DNA from: Microbacterium sp. H83
GTDB taxonomy: Bacteria > Actinomycetota > Actinomycetes > Actinomycetales > Microbacteriaceae
Length of the DNA: 64,000 nucleotides
Assembly (NCBI RefSeq): GCF_001650405.1
Contig: NZ_LWCU01000001.1
Location: 26,310 to 90,309 of the forward strand
Reading direction: 5' to 3'
A model generated the notes under the pieces. That model was not told where the DNA came from and did not search any database. It saw only the letters and a program-made list of their open reading frames with translations. Every line of letters starts with the position of its first letter. Positions within the stretch are counted from its first letter, which is position 1. Below are positions 27,969 to 36,101 of the stretch, in pieces. A program made the translations under genes and the position numbers.

Positions 27969-28964
27969 TCATCCGGCGGCGGAATCCCAATCCCGGTAGG
28001 GGTCCCACCCCGTGATGTCCACGGCAGCGCCGTCGAGCAGGAGCGACTCCGGTGAGCGCTCCTGCACGCGCCCGATGACACGGAAGCCCGGAGCCATCAC
28101 GTCCGGCGGGAACGTCGCCAGAAGAGCATGATCCTCACCGCCCGCCAGAGCGCGCCGCGGATCGGGGCCGAGCGAACCGCCGTCGAGAGCGAGAGTGACG
28201 GTCGATGCGTCCGCCAGGCGAGCGGCGTCGATCGCGAGGCCGTCGGAGATGTCCATCATGGCCGTGGCACCGGCAGTCGCCGCGAACGGGCCCAACCCGA
28301 TCGGAGGGGACGGGCGCAGCTGAGCATCCAGCGCCGCCCGCTCGCCGTCGGCGAGCAGCGCCGGATCCACCGGAACCGGGGTCTCCCCGTCACGGAATCG
28401 GGCGAAGAGGATGCCGAGCCCTCGTGCCGCATGACCGAGCTCGCCGGCGACCGCCACCACGTCTCCCGGTCGGGCACCGCTCCGGGTTACGGCCGCTCTG
28501 CCCTCGAGATCCCCGAGCGCCGTCACCGCGACGGTGAGCACGTCCGACACGGTCAGATCACCGCCGACCACCGCGCAGCCGGGCGCCAGCGCCGCACACG
28601 CCTCGCGGAACCCGTCGGCGAGGCGCTCGACGAACGAGAGCCGCAGATCGCGCGGGATCGCCAGCGCCACCAGCAGAGCCGTCGGTCGGGCGCCCATGGC
28701 CGCGACGTCGGCCAGATTGACGGCCGCCGCCTTCCAGCCGAGGTCGTAGCCGCTCGACCACGCGAGCCGGAAGTCGGGGCCGTGCACGAGCGTGTCCGTC
28801 GTCGCGACGACGGATCCCGACGGCGCGGCGATCACGGCCGCATCGTCGCCGGGGCCGATCATCGCATGGCTCGCCGGCGCCGTGCGCGCCAGGATCGCGC
28901 GGAGGACCTCCCCTTCGGAGAGATCGCCGAGGCGCGGATCATCGTCGACGGGTCGGGAGGGCAT
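27969..28964 (-). CDS. thiL: Thiamine-monophosphate kinase
   Basis: ThiL phosphorylates thiamine monophosphate to the active cofactor thiamine diphosphate. The 331-aa AIR-synthase/PurM-fold protein shows GPGDDAAVIAAPSG (Mg/ATP binding, about residues 38-51), FRLAWSSGYDLGWKAAAVNLADVAAMGA and the GGDLT motif. MMDISDGLAIDAARLA lies in the second half. TACCTT lies seven bases before the ATG. The promoter overlaps that of the divergent DUF3515 gene, 23 bp away. Confidence 0.94.
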   Translation of the reverse strand: MPSRPVDDDPRLGDLSEGEVLRAILARTAPASHAMIGPGDDAAVIAAPSGSVVATTDTLVHGPDFRLAWSSGYDLGWKAAAVNLADVAAMGARPTALLVALAIPRDLRLSFVERLADGFREACAALAPGCAVVGGDLTVSDVLTVAVTALGDLEGRAAVTRSGARPGDVVAVAGELGHAARGLGILFARFRDGETPVPVDPALLADGERAALDAQLRPSPPIGLGPFAATAGATAMMDISDGLAIDAARLADASTVTLALDGGSLGPDPRRALAGGEDHALLATFPPDVMAPGFRVIGRVQERSPESLLLDGAAVDITGWDPYRDWDSAAG

Positions 28965-28971
28965 GGAGTCA

Positions 28972-28981
28972 AAGGTAGCCT
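28972..28981. promoter_or_regulatory. Overlapping divergent -10 elements for thiL and the DUF3515 gene
   Basis: TAGCCT at 28976-28981 is followed by six bases and the plus-strand ATG. On the other strand TACCTT (28977-28972) is followed by seven bases and the thiL ATG. The two hexamers share the central TA step, so the same melted region could be opened for either direction. Confidence 0.6.
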
Positions 28982-28987
28982 GGATGC

Positions 28988-29497
28988 ATGCCCCGAACTC
29001 GCCGTCTCACCGTCGTCGCGGGTGCCCTGGCCGTCGTCGCCGTCCTCGCCGGCTGCTCGACCACGATCCACCTCGAGCCCGCCGCCGACGCCAACGACCC
29101 GGCGTGCGCCGAGATCTCCGTGCTCCTCCCCGACGCGGTCGGCGACCTCGACCGGGTCTGGACCGACGCGCAGGCGACCGGTGCCTGGGGCGAGCCGACC
29201 GTCGTGCTGCGGTGCGGCGTCGAGCCTCCCGCCCCGTCCACCGAGGTGTGCACGACGATCGGCAACGTCGACTGGCTCGTCCTCGATCAGGAGGAGGAGC
29301 GGCAGCGTCTCGTGACGTACGGTCGCGAGCCGGCCATCGAGGTCGTCATCCGACGCGGCGAGGAGATCGATTTCCGCACGGTCGTCGAGAGCCTCACCAC
29401 CAGCATCCGTGCGGGGATGCAACCCGCCACGGCGAACTGCACCGACCGCGTGCCGACGGGTGGCGCGGACGCCGGCGGAGCCGCGGGAGAGGGCTGA
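28988..29497 (+). CDS. DUF3515-family lipoprotein
   Basis: The 169-aa protein has an N-terminal signal peptide with a lipobox: TRRLTVVAGALAVVAVLAGC, with LAGC at residues 20-23, so it is probably a membrane-anchored lipoprotein. The rest matches the actinobacterial DUF3515 pattern (ACAEISVLLPDAVGDLDRVW, GEPTVVLRCGVEPP). Its function is unknown. In many relatives it lies between thiL and ddl, exactly as here. It is likely leaderless. Confidence 0.88.
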   Translation: MPRTRRLTVVAGALAVVAVLAGCSTTIHLEPAADANDPACAEISVLLPDAVGDLDRVWTDAQATGAWGEPTVVLRCGVEPPAPSTEVCTTIGNVDWLVLDQEEERQRLVTYGREPAIEVVIRRGEEIDFRTVVESLTTSIRAGMQPATANCTDRVPTGGADAGGAAGEG

Positions 29498-29527
29498 TCC
29501 CTCGGGCTCCCGCGTCCCCCGGGCGCA

Positions 29528-30610
29528 TCAGCGCCGCAGGCCCGCTTCGATGAGCTCGGAGATGAGGTCGCCGTAGCCGAGACCCGAGGCGACCCAGCAC
29601 TTCGGGAACATCGAGATCGGCGTGAATCCGGGCATCGTGTTGAGTTCGTTGACGACGAGGTCGCCGGCGGGCGTGAGGAACATGTCTACCCGGGCCAGGC
29701 CGCGTCCGTCGACCGCGTCGAACGCCGCGATCCCGGCGGCCTGGATGGCCGCGGTCTCGTCCTCCGACAGCACGGCGGGGCACACCACGTCGACCCCGTC
29801 GCCGCCGAGGTACTTGCCCTCGAAGTCGTAGAATCCGCGCGAGGTGAGCACGATCTCTCCCGGGAGCGACGCCCTGACGCCGTCCGCGCCCTCGAGGATC
29901 GCGACCTCGATCTCGCGGCCGGAGACGCCCGTCTCGATGAGGACCTTGTCGTCTTCCGCGAACGCGACCGCGAGCGCGGCGTCGAGATCCTCTGCCGACT
30001 CGACCTTCGAGACGCCGACGCTGGAGCCCGCTCGCGCCGGCTTCACGAACAGCGGGAGCGCGAGTTCGGCGGCCGCCGCGCGGACGCCGGCCGGATCCTG
30101 CGCCCACTGACGCGCGCGCACGGTGACCCACGGCGCCACGGCGATGCCCGCCGCCTGCAGTGCGATCTTCATGAAGTGCTTGTCCATGCACAGCGCCGAG
30201 TCGAGCACGCCGCCACCTGCATACGGGACCTCGAGAGTGTCGAAGTACCCCTGGATGGTCCCGTCCTCGCCATGGGGACCGTGCAGGATCGGCAGGACGA
30301 TGTCGATCGCGCCGAGACTCGCCGTCACGCCGTCGGCCTGCACCACGCGCAGCGTGCGGTCGCCGCCGGGCTCGGGCCACAGCACGCGCGTGCCGTTGTC
30401 GACCACCTCTGGCAGATGCGCGGCGTCGAGCGGGAACTTCGCGGGGTCGTCGTCCTCGAGCACGAAGGCGCCCTCGCGCGTGATCCCGACCGGGATCACG
30501 TCGTAACGATCACGATCGATCGCGCCCAGCACCCCTCCCGCCGTTGCGGAGCTGATCGAGTGCTCGCTGGAGCGCCCGCCGAAGAGCACCACCACCGTCT
30601 GCTTGTCCAT
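29528..30610 (-). CDS. ddl: D-alanine--D-alanine ligase
   Basis: Ddl joins two D-alanines for peptidoglycan precursors. The 360-aa ATP-grasp enzyme opens QTVVVLFGGRSSEHSIS. It has ILHGPHGEDGTIQGYFDTLEVPYAGGGVL, the ATP-binding FVKPARAGSSVGVSKV, and the C-terminal DMFLTPAGDLVVNELNTMPGFTPIS metal-binding motif. The start ATG 30610 has AGAGGA seven bases upstream. The first 101 nt overlap the end of gpsA, which is unusually long for an overlap in this window. Confidence 0.95.
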   Translation of the reverse strand: MDKQTVVVLFGGRSSEHSISSATAGGVLGAIDRDRYDVIPVGITREGAFVLEDDDPAKFPLDAAHLPEVVDNGTRVLWPEPGGDRTLRVVQADGVTASLGAIDIVLPILHGPHGEDGTIQGYFDTLEVPYAGGGVLDSALCMDKHFMKIALQAAGIAVAPWVTVRARQWAQDPAGVRAAAAELALPLFVKPARAGSSVGVSKVESAEDLDAALAVAFAEDDKVLIETGVSGREIEVAILEGADGVRASLPGEIVLTSRGFYDFEGKYLGGDGVDVVCPAVLSEDETAAIQAAGIAAFDAVDGRGLARVDMFLTPAGDLVVNELNTMPGFTPISMFPKCWVASGLGYGDLISELIEAGLRR

Positions 30611-31649
30611 GGTTGGTCCTCTCACCCTGAGGGGTGTCGTCGTCCGTCGTCAGGTGGGGTGCGATGTCGCGGGGGTCCATCTTCCCGTCGAGCACCATCT
30701 TCACCTGCTCGACGATGGGCATGTACACCTCGGACTCGCGAGCGAGCTGCAGCACGGGCGCGACGGACGCGAGGCCCTCGGCGGTCTGCTGCATCTGCTT
30801 CACGACGTCCTGGAAGCTGTATCCCTGGCCGAGCAGGCGCCCGGCCGTGTTGTTGCGGCTGAGGGGCGACTGGCAGGTCGCGATCAGGTCGCCGAGGCCG
30901 GCGAGTCCCTGCAGCGTCTCGGGGTGCGCGCCGTTGGCGACCGCGAAGTCCGTCATCTCGACGAGGCCGCGCGTGATGATCGAGGCCTTCGTGTTCTCGC
31001 CGTACCCGACGCCGTCGACGATGCCGATCGCCACGGCGATGAGGTTCTTCAGCACACCGCCGAACTCCGTCCCGATGACGTCGGTGTTGACGAAGGTGCG
31101 GAAGTAGTCGTTGCGCGCGGCGCGCGCCACCTCCTCGGCCGTCTCCTGGCTGCGAGAGGAGATCACCGCCGCAGTGGGCTGCTCCCTGGCGATCTCGAGC
31201 GCGAGATTGGGCCCGGATGCCACCGCGATGCGGTCGGGGTCGCAGCGGAGCTCCTGCTCGATGACCTGGCTCATGCGCAGACCGGTGCTGCGCTCGACGC
31301 CCTTCATGAGGCTGACGATCTTTGCGTCGCTGTCCGCGAGCAGCGGTCGCAGCGCCTTGAGGTTCTCGCGCAGGGACTGGCTCGGCACCGACAGGTACAC
31401 CTGGTCGACCTCGCGGACGGCCAGGGCAAGCTCATGCGTCGCGGCCATCGTGCGGGGCAGGTTGATGCCGGGGAGGTACCGGGAGTTGCGCTTCGCCTCG
31501 TCGATCTCATGCGCGAGCTCGGCTCGCCGAGCCCACATCGTGACGTGAGCGCCGCCGTCGGCGAGGATCTTCCCGAAGGTCGTCCCCCAGCTGCCGGCGC
31601 CGACCACGGCGACGCGAGGACCCACCGCTGTCGTCCGCTTAGGAGTCAA
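30510..31649 (-). CDS. gpsA: Glycerol-3-phosphate dehydrogenase [NAD(P)+]
   Basis: GpsA reduces dihydroxyacetone phosphate to glycerol-3-phosphate for phospholipid synthesis. The Rossmann motif GAGSWGTTFGKIL, the PRVAVVG strand, SLMKGVER, SGPNLALEIA and NLIAVAIGIVDGVGYGENTKASIITRG are all present. I chose TTG 31649, which has AAGGAG upstream; GTG 31625 is an alternative. The family core ends around GKMDPRDIAPHL. The frame then runs on for about 45 residues of Arg/Gly/Gln-rich sequence into ddl before a stop, giving 379 aa against the usual roughly 330-340. Confidence 0.92.
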   Translation of the reverse strand: MTPKRTTAVGPRVAVVGAGSWGTTFGKILADGGAHVTMWARRAELAHEIDEAKRNSRYLPGINLPRTMAATHELALAVREVDQVYLSVPSQSLRENLKALRPLLADSDAKIVSLMKGVERSTGLRMSQVIEQELRCDPDRIAVASGPNLALEIAREQPTAAVISSRSQETAEEVARAARNDYFRTFVNTDVIGTEFGGVLKNLIAVAIGIVDGVGYGENTKASIITRGLVEMTDFAVANGAHPETLQGLAGLGDLIATCQSPLSRNNTAGRLLGQGYSFQDVVKQMQQTAEGLASVAPVLQLARESEVYMPIVEQVKMVLDGKMDPRDIAPHLTTDDDTPQGERTNHGQADGGGALRRALQRALDQLRNGGRGAGRDRS

Positions 31650-32403
31650 GGCGCCCCGTCTCCTTCTGTCCGTGCGACGCCGGATTCCAGCGTTCGGCAG
31701 GAGCCTTCTCGTCACGGAGCCCCTCGAGGAGCGCCGTGATCGCGTTCATGAGACGGGTCGTCGCCTCGTTCAGCGCCGCCGCCTCGGTGGCGCGTCCGCG
31801 CAGGTCGGAGACGTCGACGGGGTCGCCGATCACCACATCCACCCGCTTGCGGAGCGGCCAGAGGCTGAGGCCCTTCTGATAGCGCCCCATGATCTCCTGG
31901 GTGCCCCAGTGCGCCATCGGGATCAGCGGGATGCCGTCGGCGAGTGCCAGTCGCACCGCGCCCGACTTGCCGCGCATCGGCCACATGTCGGGGTCGCGGG
32001 TGAGCGTGCCCTCCGGGTACACGATCACGCCACGGCCGTGCTCGACGAGCTCCTCCGACTGGCGGATGGTCTGCTTGGCGGCGGACGCCGATGACGAGCG
32101 CGCGACCGGCACCATCCCGGTGGCGCGCAGCACCCACCCGAGCACCGGCACGCGGAACAGGCTCTCCTTCGCCATGAAGCGGGGTGCGCGTCCGATCCGC
32201 CAGACGGCGACAGCCACGATCAACGGGTCGAACTCCGAGTAGTGGTTCGGCGCCAGCACGAACGCCCCGTCGCGCGGCAGCTTCTCCCGTCCCGTGATCC
32301 TGATCTTCGCGAGCAGCGAGATGAGCGGGATGACGATCGCCGCGAGCGGCCAGAACAGGCTCGGCCGCGTGGTCTCGGCGGACCGGGAACCCATGCCCGT
32401 CAC
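31639..32403 (-). CDS. plsC: 1-acyl-sn-glycerol-3-phosphate acyltransferase
   Basis: The protein adds the second acyl chain to make phosphatidic acid. It has the HX4D catalytic motif (NHYSEFDP, about residues 52-59), and the glycerol-phosphate-binding YPEGTLTRD motif follows (about residues 131-139). An N-terminal hydrophobic helix (FWPLAAIVIPLISLLA) anchors it to the membrane. The product has 254 aa. GTG 32403 overlaps the murA stop by four bases, and the gene leads directly into gpsA, which supplies the substrate. The acyl acceptor is assigned from family and context. Confidence 0.88.
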   Translation of the reverse strand: MTGMGSRSAETTRPSLFWPLAAIVIPLISLLAKIRITGREKLPRDGAFVLAPNHYSEFDPLIVAVAVWRIGRAPRFMAKESLFRVPVLGWVLRATGMVPVARSSSASAAKQTIRQSEELVEHGRGVIVYPEGTLTRDPDMWPMRGKSGAVRLALADGIPLIPMAHWGTQEIMGRYQKGLSLWPLRKRVDVVIGDPVDVSDLRGRATEAAALNEATTRLMNAITALLEGLRDEKAPAERWNPASHGQKETGRLDS

Positions 32404-33767
32404 CGGATGACGTCGAAGTCGGCGCCGAGGGCGTCGAGCTTGGCGAGGAACTTCTCGTATCCGCGGCTGAGGATGTCGACGCCGGAGACCTTCGACTCCC
32501 CCTCCGCCGTCAGAGCGGCGATGACATGGCTGTAGCCGCCGCGCAGGTCGGGGACGACGATGTCGGCGCCGTGCAGGGGCGTCGGACCCGTGATGACGGC
32601 GGCCTGCTCGAGATCGCGGCGGGGAACCCGTCGCGGTCCGTCCTGGAGCCCGCGAGGGTGCACGACGATGTCGGCCCCCATCTTCACCAGGGCCTCGGTG
32701 AAGCCCATGCGGTTCTCGTAGACCGTCTCATGCACCACGGAGCGCCCGTGCGCCTGCGTCAGCGCCACGACGAGCGGCTGCTGCCAGTCGGTCATGAATC
32801 CGGGGTGGACGTCGGTCTCGACGACGACGGGCTTGAGCTCGCCCTCGCGACGGAACAGGATGCCGTCCTCCTGGATGTCGAACCAGCCGCCGGCCTTGCG
32901 GAAGACGTTGAGGAACGTGAGCATCTCCTGCTGCTTGGCCCCGCCGACGAAGATCTCCCCGTCAGTGGCCAGAGCGGCCGACGCCCAGGACGCGGCCTCG
33001 TTGCGGTCGAAGATCGAGCGGTGGTCGTATCCGCGGAGCTTCTCGACGCCCTCGATGAGGATGACGCGGTTGGGCTCGTACGAGATGATCGCGCCCATCT
33101 TCTGCAGGACGGCGATGAGATCCATGATCTCGGGCTCGATCGCCGCGTTGCGCAGTTCGGTCGTGCCCTCGGCCCTGACCGCCGTGAGCAGGACCTGCTC
33201 GGTCGCCCCGACGCTCGGGTAGGGCAGGTGGATCTTCGCTCCGTGCAGGCGGTTGCCGCCCGTGGAGAGCCGGATGCCGCTCGGCAGCTTCTCGACGATC
33301 GCGCCGAACTTGCGCAGGGCGTCGAGGTGGAAGTCGATCGGGCGGTCGCCGATGCGGCATCCGCCGAGGTCGGGGATGAACGCCTGGCCCAGGCGGTGCA
33401 GGAGAGGGCCGCAGAACAGGATCGGGATGCGGGACGCGCCGGCGTGCGCGTCGATCTCCTCGAAGTGCGCGGATTCCACTCCGCTGGGATCGAACACGAG
33501 GGATCCGGGCTCGTCGCCCGGCACGACCTGCACGCCGTGGACCTCGAGGAGCGAGCGCACGACGGCGACGTCGCTGAGGTCCGGCACGTCGCGCAGGGTG
33601 CTCGCGGTCTCGCCCAGGAGCGTGGCGACCATGGCCTTGGTCGCCAGGTTCTTCGCACCCTTGACATCGACCCGCCCGCGAAGCGGGCGCCCTCCGCGAA
33701 TGGCGAGGACGTCTCCGGTGAGTGGGGGAACTCCGTCCGGGAGAGCGTCGCGCACAGGTGTCGTCAT
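32400..33767 (-). CDS. murA: UDP-N-acetylglucosamine 1-carboxyvinyltransferase
   Basis: MurA transfers enolpyruvate to UDP-GlcNAc, the first committed peptidoglycan step. The 455-aa EPSP-synthase-fold protein shows the substrate lysine in DVKGAKNLATKAM. The catalytic cysteine lies in LGGCRIGDRPIDFHL, aligned with Cys115 of the E. coli enzyme, which is the fosfomycin target (mycobacteria have Asp). LSRGYEKFLAKLDALGA is the usual C-terminus. It heads the murA-plsC-gpsA-ddl run. Confidence 0.95.
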   Translation of the reverse strand: MTTPVRDALPDGVPPLTGDVLAIRGGRPLRGRVDVKGAKNLATKAMVATLLGETASTLRDVPDLSDVAVVRSLLEVHGVQVVPGDEPGSLVFDPSGVESAHFEEIDAHAGASRIPILFCGPLLHRLGQAFIPDLGGCRIGDRPIDFHLDALRKFGAIVEKLPSGIRLSTGGNRLHGAKIHLPYPSVGATEQVLLTAVRAEGTTELRNAAIEPEIMDLIAVLQKMGAIISYEPNRVILIEGVEKLRGYDHRSIFDRNEAASWASAALATDGEIFVGGAKQQEMLTFLNVFRKAGGWFDIQEDGILFRREGELKPVVVETDVHPGFMTDWQQPLVVALTQAHGRSVVHETVYENRMGFTEALVKMGADIVVHPRGLQDGPRRVPRRDLEQAAVITGPTPLHGADIVVPDLRGGYSHVIAALTAEGESKVSGVDILSRGYEKFLAKLDALGADFDVIR

Positions 33768-33785
33768 TCGGGCCTCACTTCGTTC

Positions 33786-33832
33786 AACGGAATTCGGGGC
33801 GGGTCGCCCTCTGCTCCCCCGCCCCTCCGTTC
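33786..33832 (-). terminator. Hairpin between leuD and murA
   Basis: GGGGCGGG and CCCGCCCC form an 8-bp stem, extended by AACGGA/TCCGTT outside it. It overlaps the leuD stop and lies before the murA start. No T tract is present, so termination efficiency is uncertain. Confidence 0.5.
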
Positions 33833-34427
33833 ACTGAACGGGAAGGGTCCGGGGCCGCCACGACTCGCGACGGGCCTCGAACTGCGCGATCTTGTCTTCG
33901 TTGCGCAGCGTGAGCCCGATGTCATCGAGCCCTTCGAGGAGCCGCCATCTAGTGTAATCGTCGATACCGATGTCGGCCTGGACGTCGCCGATCGAGGCGG
34001 TTCGCGCCTCGAGGTCGACGGTGATGCGGACGCCGGGATCCCGGTCGATCTCGGCCCAGATGCGCTCGAGATCCGCTTCTGAGATCGTGGCCGCGAGGAG
34101 TCCCTGCTTGCCCGAGTTGCCGCGGAAGATGTCGGCGAACCGCGGGCTGAGCACGACCTTGAAACCGAAGTCGCGGAGCGCCCACACGGCGTGCTCGCGG
34201 CTCGACCCCGTGCCGAAGTCGGGTCCGGCGACCAGGACGGAGGCGCCCTGGAACGGCTGCTGGTTGAGGACGAAGTCGTCCTCCTGGCGCCAGCCGTGGA
34301 ACAGAGCGTCCTCGAAGCCGGTCTTGGTGACCCGCTTGAGGAAGACCGCGGGGATGATCTGGTCGGTGTCGACGTTGGACCGCTTCAGCGGCGCGGCGAC
34401 GCCGGTGTGCGTCGTGAACTTCTCCAT
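33831..34427 (-). CDS. leuD: 3-isopropylmalate dehydratase small subunit
   Basis: LeuD is the small subunit that, with LeuC, isomerises 2-isopropylmalate to 3-isopropylmalate in leucine synthesis. The 198-aa protein begins [14 protein letters not shown] and contains [16 protein letters not shown]. The swivel-domain substrate loop is [14 protein letters not shown]. Its ATG at 34427 shares one base with the leuC stop, so translation is coupled. Confidence 0.96.
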   Translation of the reverse strand: MEKFTTHTGVAAPLKRSNVDTDQIIPAVFLKRVTKTGFEDALFHGWRQEDDFVLNQQPFQGASVLVAGPDFGTGSSREHAVWALRDFGFKVVLSPRFADIFRGNSGKQGLLAATISEADLERIWAEIDRDPGVRITVDLEARTASIGDVQADIGIDDYTRWRLLEGLDDIGLTLRNEDKIAQFEARRESWRPRTLPVQ

Positions 34428-35914
34428 CAGATGACTCCGTCCGTGGTCGCGCCTGCGGCGGTGCCCACGGGCACACCCTCCGTCAGGTCGCCGGGGCTCG
34501 ACAGGGTGCCGCGGATCGCCGTCGCTGCGGCGACGAGCGGCGACACGAGGTGCGTGCGGCCGCCCTTGCCCTGGCGCCCCTCGAAGTTGCGGTTCGACGT
34601 CGACGCGCAGCGCTCCCCCGGCGCGAGCTGATCGGGATTCATGCCGAGGCACATCGAGCACCCGGCGAATCGCCACTCCGCGCCGAAGTCCTTGATGATC
34701 CGGTCGAGCCCCTCGGCCTCGGCCTCGAGGCGGACCCTCGCCGAGCCGGGGACGACCATGACGCGGACTCCGTCCGCCTTCTTCTTCCCCTCGATGATCG
34801 ACGCGAATGCGCGGAGGTCCTCGATGCGGCTGTTGGTGCACGAGCCCATGAAGACGGCGTCCACCGGCACCTCCTTGAGCGGGGTGCCCGGAGTGAGATC
34901 CATGTACTCCAGTGCCCGCTCCGCAGCGGCGCGCTCGTTCGGGTCCGCGATCTCGGCCGGGTCGGGCACGGATGCAGAGAGCGAGCTTCCCTGACCGGGG
35001 TTCGTGCCCCAGGTCACGAACGGCTCGAGCTCGTCGGCGTCGATGAAGACCTCGGCGTCGAAGACCGCGCCGTCATCCGTCGGGAGAGTGCGCCAGTAGG
35101 CGACCGCGTCGTCCCAGTCCTGTCCCTTCGGCGCATGCGGACGGCCTTCGAGGTACGCGAACGTCGTCTCGTCCGGCGCCACCATCCCGGCGCGGGCACC
35201 CGCTTCGATGGACATGTTGCAGATCGTCATGCGGCCTTCCATCGACAGCGCGCGGATCGCGCTGCCCCGGTACTCCAGCACGTAGCCCTGCCCACCGCCG
35301 GTGCCGATCTTGGCGATGACGGCCAGGATGATGTCCTTCGCCGTGACGCCCGGTCGCAGCGTCCCCTCGACCGTGATCGCCATGGTCTTGAACGGCTTGA
35401 GCGGCAGCGTCTGCGTGGCCATCACGTGCTCGACCTCGCTCGTGCCGATGCCGAACGCCATCGCGCCGAACGCGCCGTGGGTCGAGGTGTGGGAGTCGCC
35501 GCACACCACGGTGATGCCCGGCATGGTGAGGCCCAGCTGGGGTCCGACCACGTGGACGATGCCCTGCTCCGCGTCCCCCAGGGAGTGCAGGCGGACGCCG
35601 AACTCGGCGGCGTTGCGGCGCAGCGTCTCGATCTGGGTGCGGCTGGTGAGGTCGGCGATCGGCTTGTCGATCTCCCAGGTCGGGGTGTTGTGGTCCTCCG
35701 TGGCGATCGTGAGATCCAGACGACGCAGGGGGCGGTTCTCCGCCCGCAGTCCATCGAACGCCTGAGGGCTCGTGACCTCGTGAACGAGGTGCAGGTCGAT
35801 GTAGAGGAGGTCGGGCTCGCCGTTCTCGCCCTTGACGACGAGGTGATCGTCCCAGACCTTCTCGGCGAGGGTCCTGCGGGGTGCGGAGGCAGAGTCTGCT
35901 GCGGGGGTGTTCAT
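34427..35914 (-). CDS. leuC: 3-isopropylmalate dehydratase large subunit
   Basis: LeuC carries the 4Fe-4S cluster of isopropylmalate isomerase. Its cysteines are visible in [15 protein letters not shown] and [35 protein letters not shown] and [10 protein letters not shown] are family signatures. The ATG at 35914 (AGGAG eight bases upstream) gives 495 aa, the normal length; the longer open frame upstream has no similarity. A short Leu-containing leader ORF and an inverted repeat lie in the 100 nt before it, indicating amino-acid-dependent control. Confidence 0.96.
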   Translation of the reverse strand: MNTPAADSASAPRRTLAEKVWDDHLVVKGENGEPDLLYIDLHLVHEVTSPQAFDGLRAENRPLRRLDLTIATEDHNTPTWEIDKPIADLTSRTQIETLRRNAAEFGVRLHSLGDAEQGIVHVVGPQLGLTMPGITVVCGDSHTSTHGAFGAMAFGIGTSEVEHVMATQTLPLKPFKTMAITVEGTLRPGVTAKDIILAVIAKIGTGGGQGYVLEYRGSAIRALSMEGRMTICNMSIEAGARAGMVAPDETTFAYLEGRPHAPKGQDWDDAVAYWRTLPTDDGAVFDAEVFIDADELEPFVTWGTNPGQGSSLSASVPDPAEIADPNERAAAERALEYMDLTPGTPLKEVPVDAVFMGSCTNSRIEDLRAFASIIEGKKKADGVRVMVVPGSARVRLEAEAEGLDRIIKDFGAEWRFAGCSMCLGMNPDQLAPGERCASTSNRNFEGRQGKGGRTHLVSPLVAAATAIRGTLSSPGDLTEGVPVGTAAGATTDGVI

Positions 35915-35955
35915 TGCGTATCTCCTGGGGATGGCGGTTCGGCCCACGATGGACT

Positions 35956-35994
35956 CCGCGACGAGGAGGGGCTCAGAACGAGGTCTCGTCGCGG
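35956..35994 (-). promoter_or_regulatory. Inverted repeat in the leuC leader, candidate attenuator
   Basis: On the minus strand CCGCGACGAG (35994-35985) pairs perfectly with CTCGTCGCGG (35965-35956) over 10 bp. The first arm lies inside the leader-peptide ORF and the second just after its stop. An alternative small hairpin (ACGA/TCGT) can form within the first arm. CCTCCT between the arms is complementary to the leuC AGGAG. Ribosome position on the leader ORF could therefore switch structures. Confidence 0.6.
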
Positions 35995-36020
35995 CCGCTA
36001 AGAAGGAGCACGATCCGCAT
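35973..36020 (-). CDS. leuL: Leucine leader peptide, 15 aa
   Basis: The frame encodes [15 protein letters not shown], with three consecutive leucine codons and one valine after a TAACCT -10 placed exactly six bases before the ATG (leaderless). Its stop lies 59 nt from the leuC start. Short leaders with runs of the regulated amino acid are a classic sign of transcriptional or translational attenuation. The name is by analogy. Confidence 0.65.
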   Translation of the reverse strand: MRIVLLLSGRDETSF

Positions 36021-36052
36021 GACGTCAGGTTACCACCGCTTCTGCGGTGCGA

Positions 36053-36078
36053 GTCACGGCGTGACACTCTACTGTCAC
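36053..36078. promoter_or_regulatory. Two overlapping palindromes between the leu leader and the metY-like gene
   Basis: GTCACGGCGTGAC (36053-36065) is a perfect 6-1-6 palindrome. GTGACACTCTACTGTCAC (36061-36078) is a 6-6-6 inverted repeat sharing its first arm. They end 23 bp before the metY-like ATG and lie just upstream of the leu leader -10, so a regulator bound here could affect both directions. No known regulator motif is recognised. Confidence 0.45.
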
Positions 36079-36101
36079 CCGCTGCACCGAGAGGCACCCG
36101 C

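Noticed and set aside
36061..36101. Possible SAM riboswitch before the metY-like gene
   Set aside because: The space between the palindromes and the start is about 40 nt, too short for any known SAM riboswitch, and no conserved core is visible.
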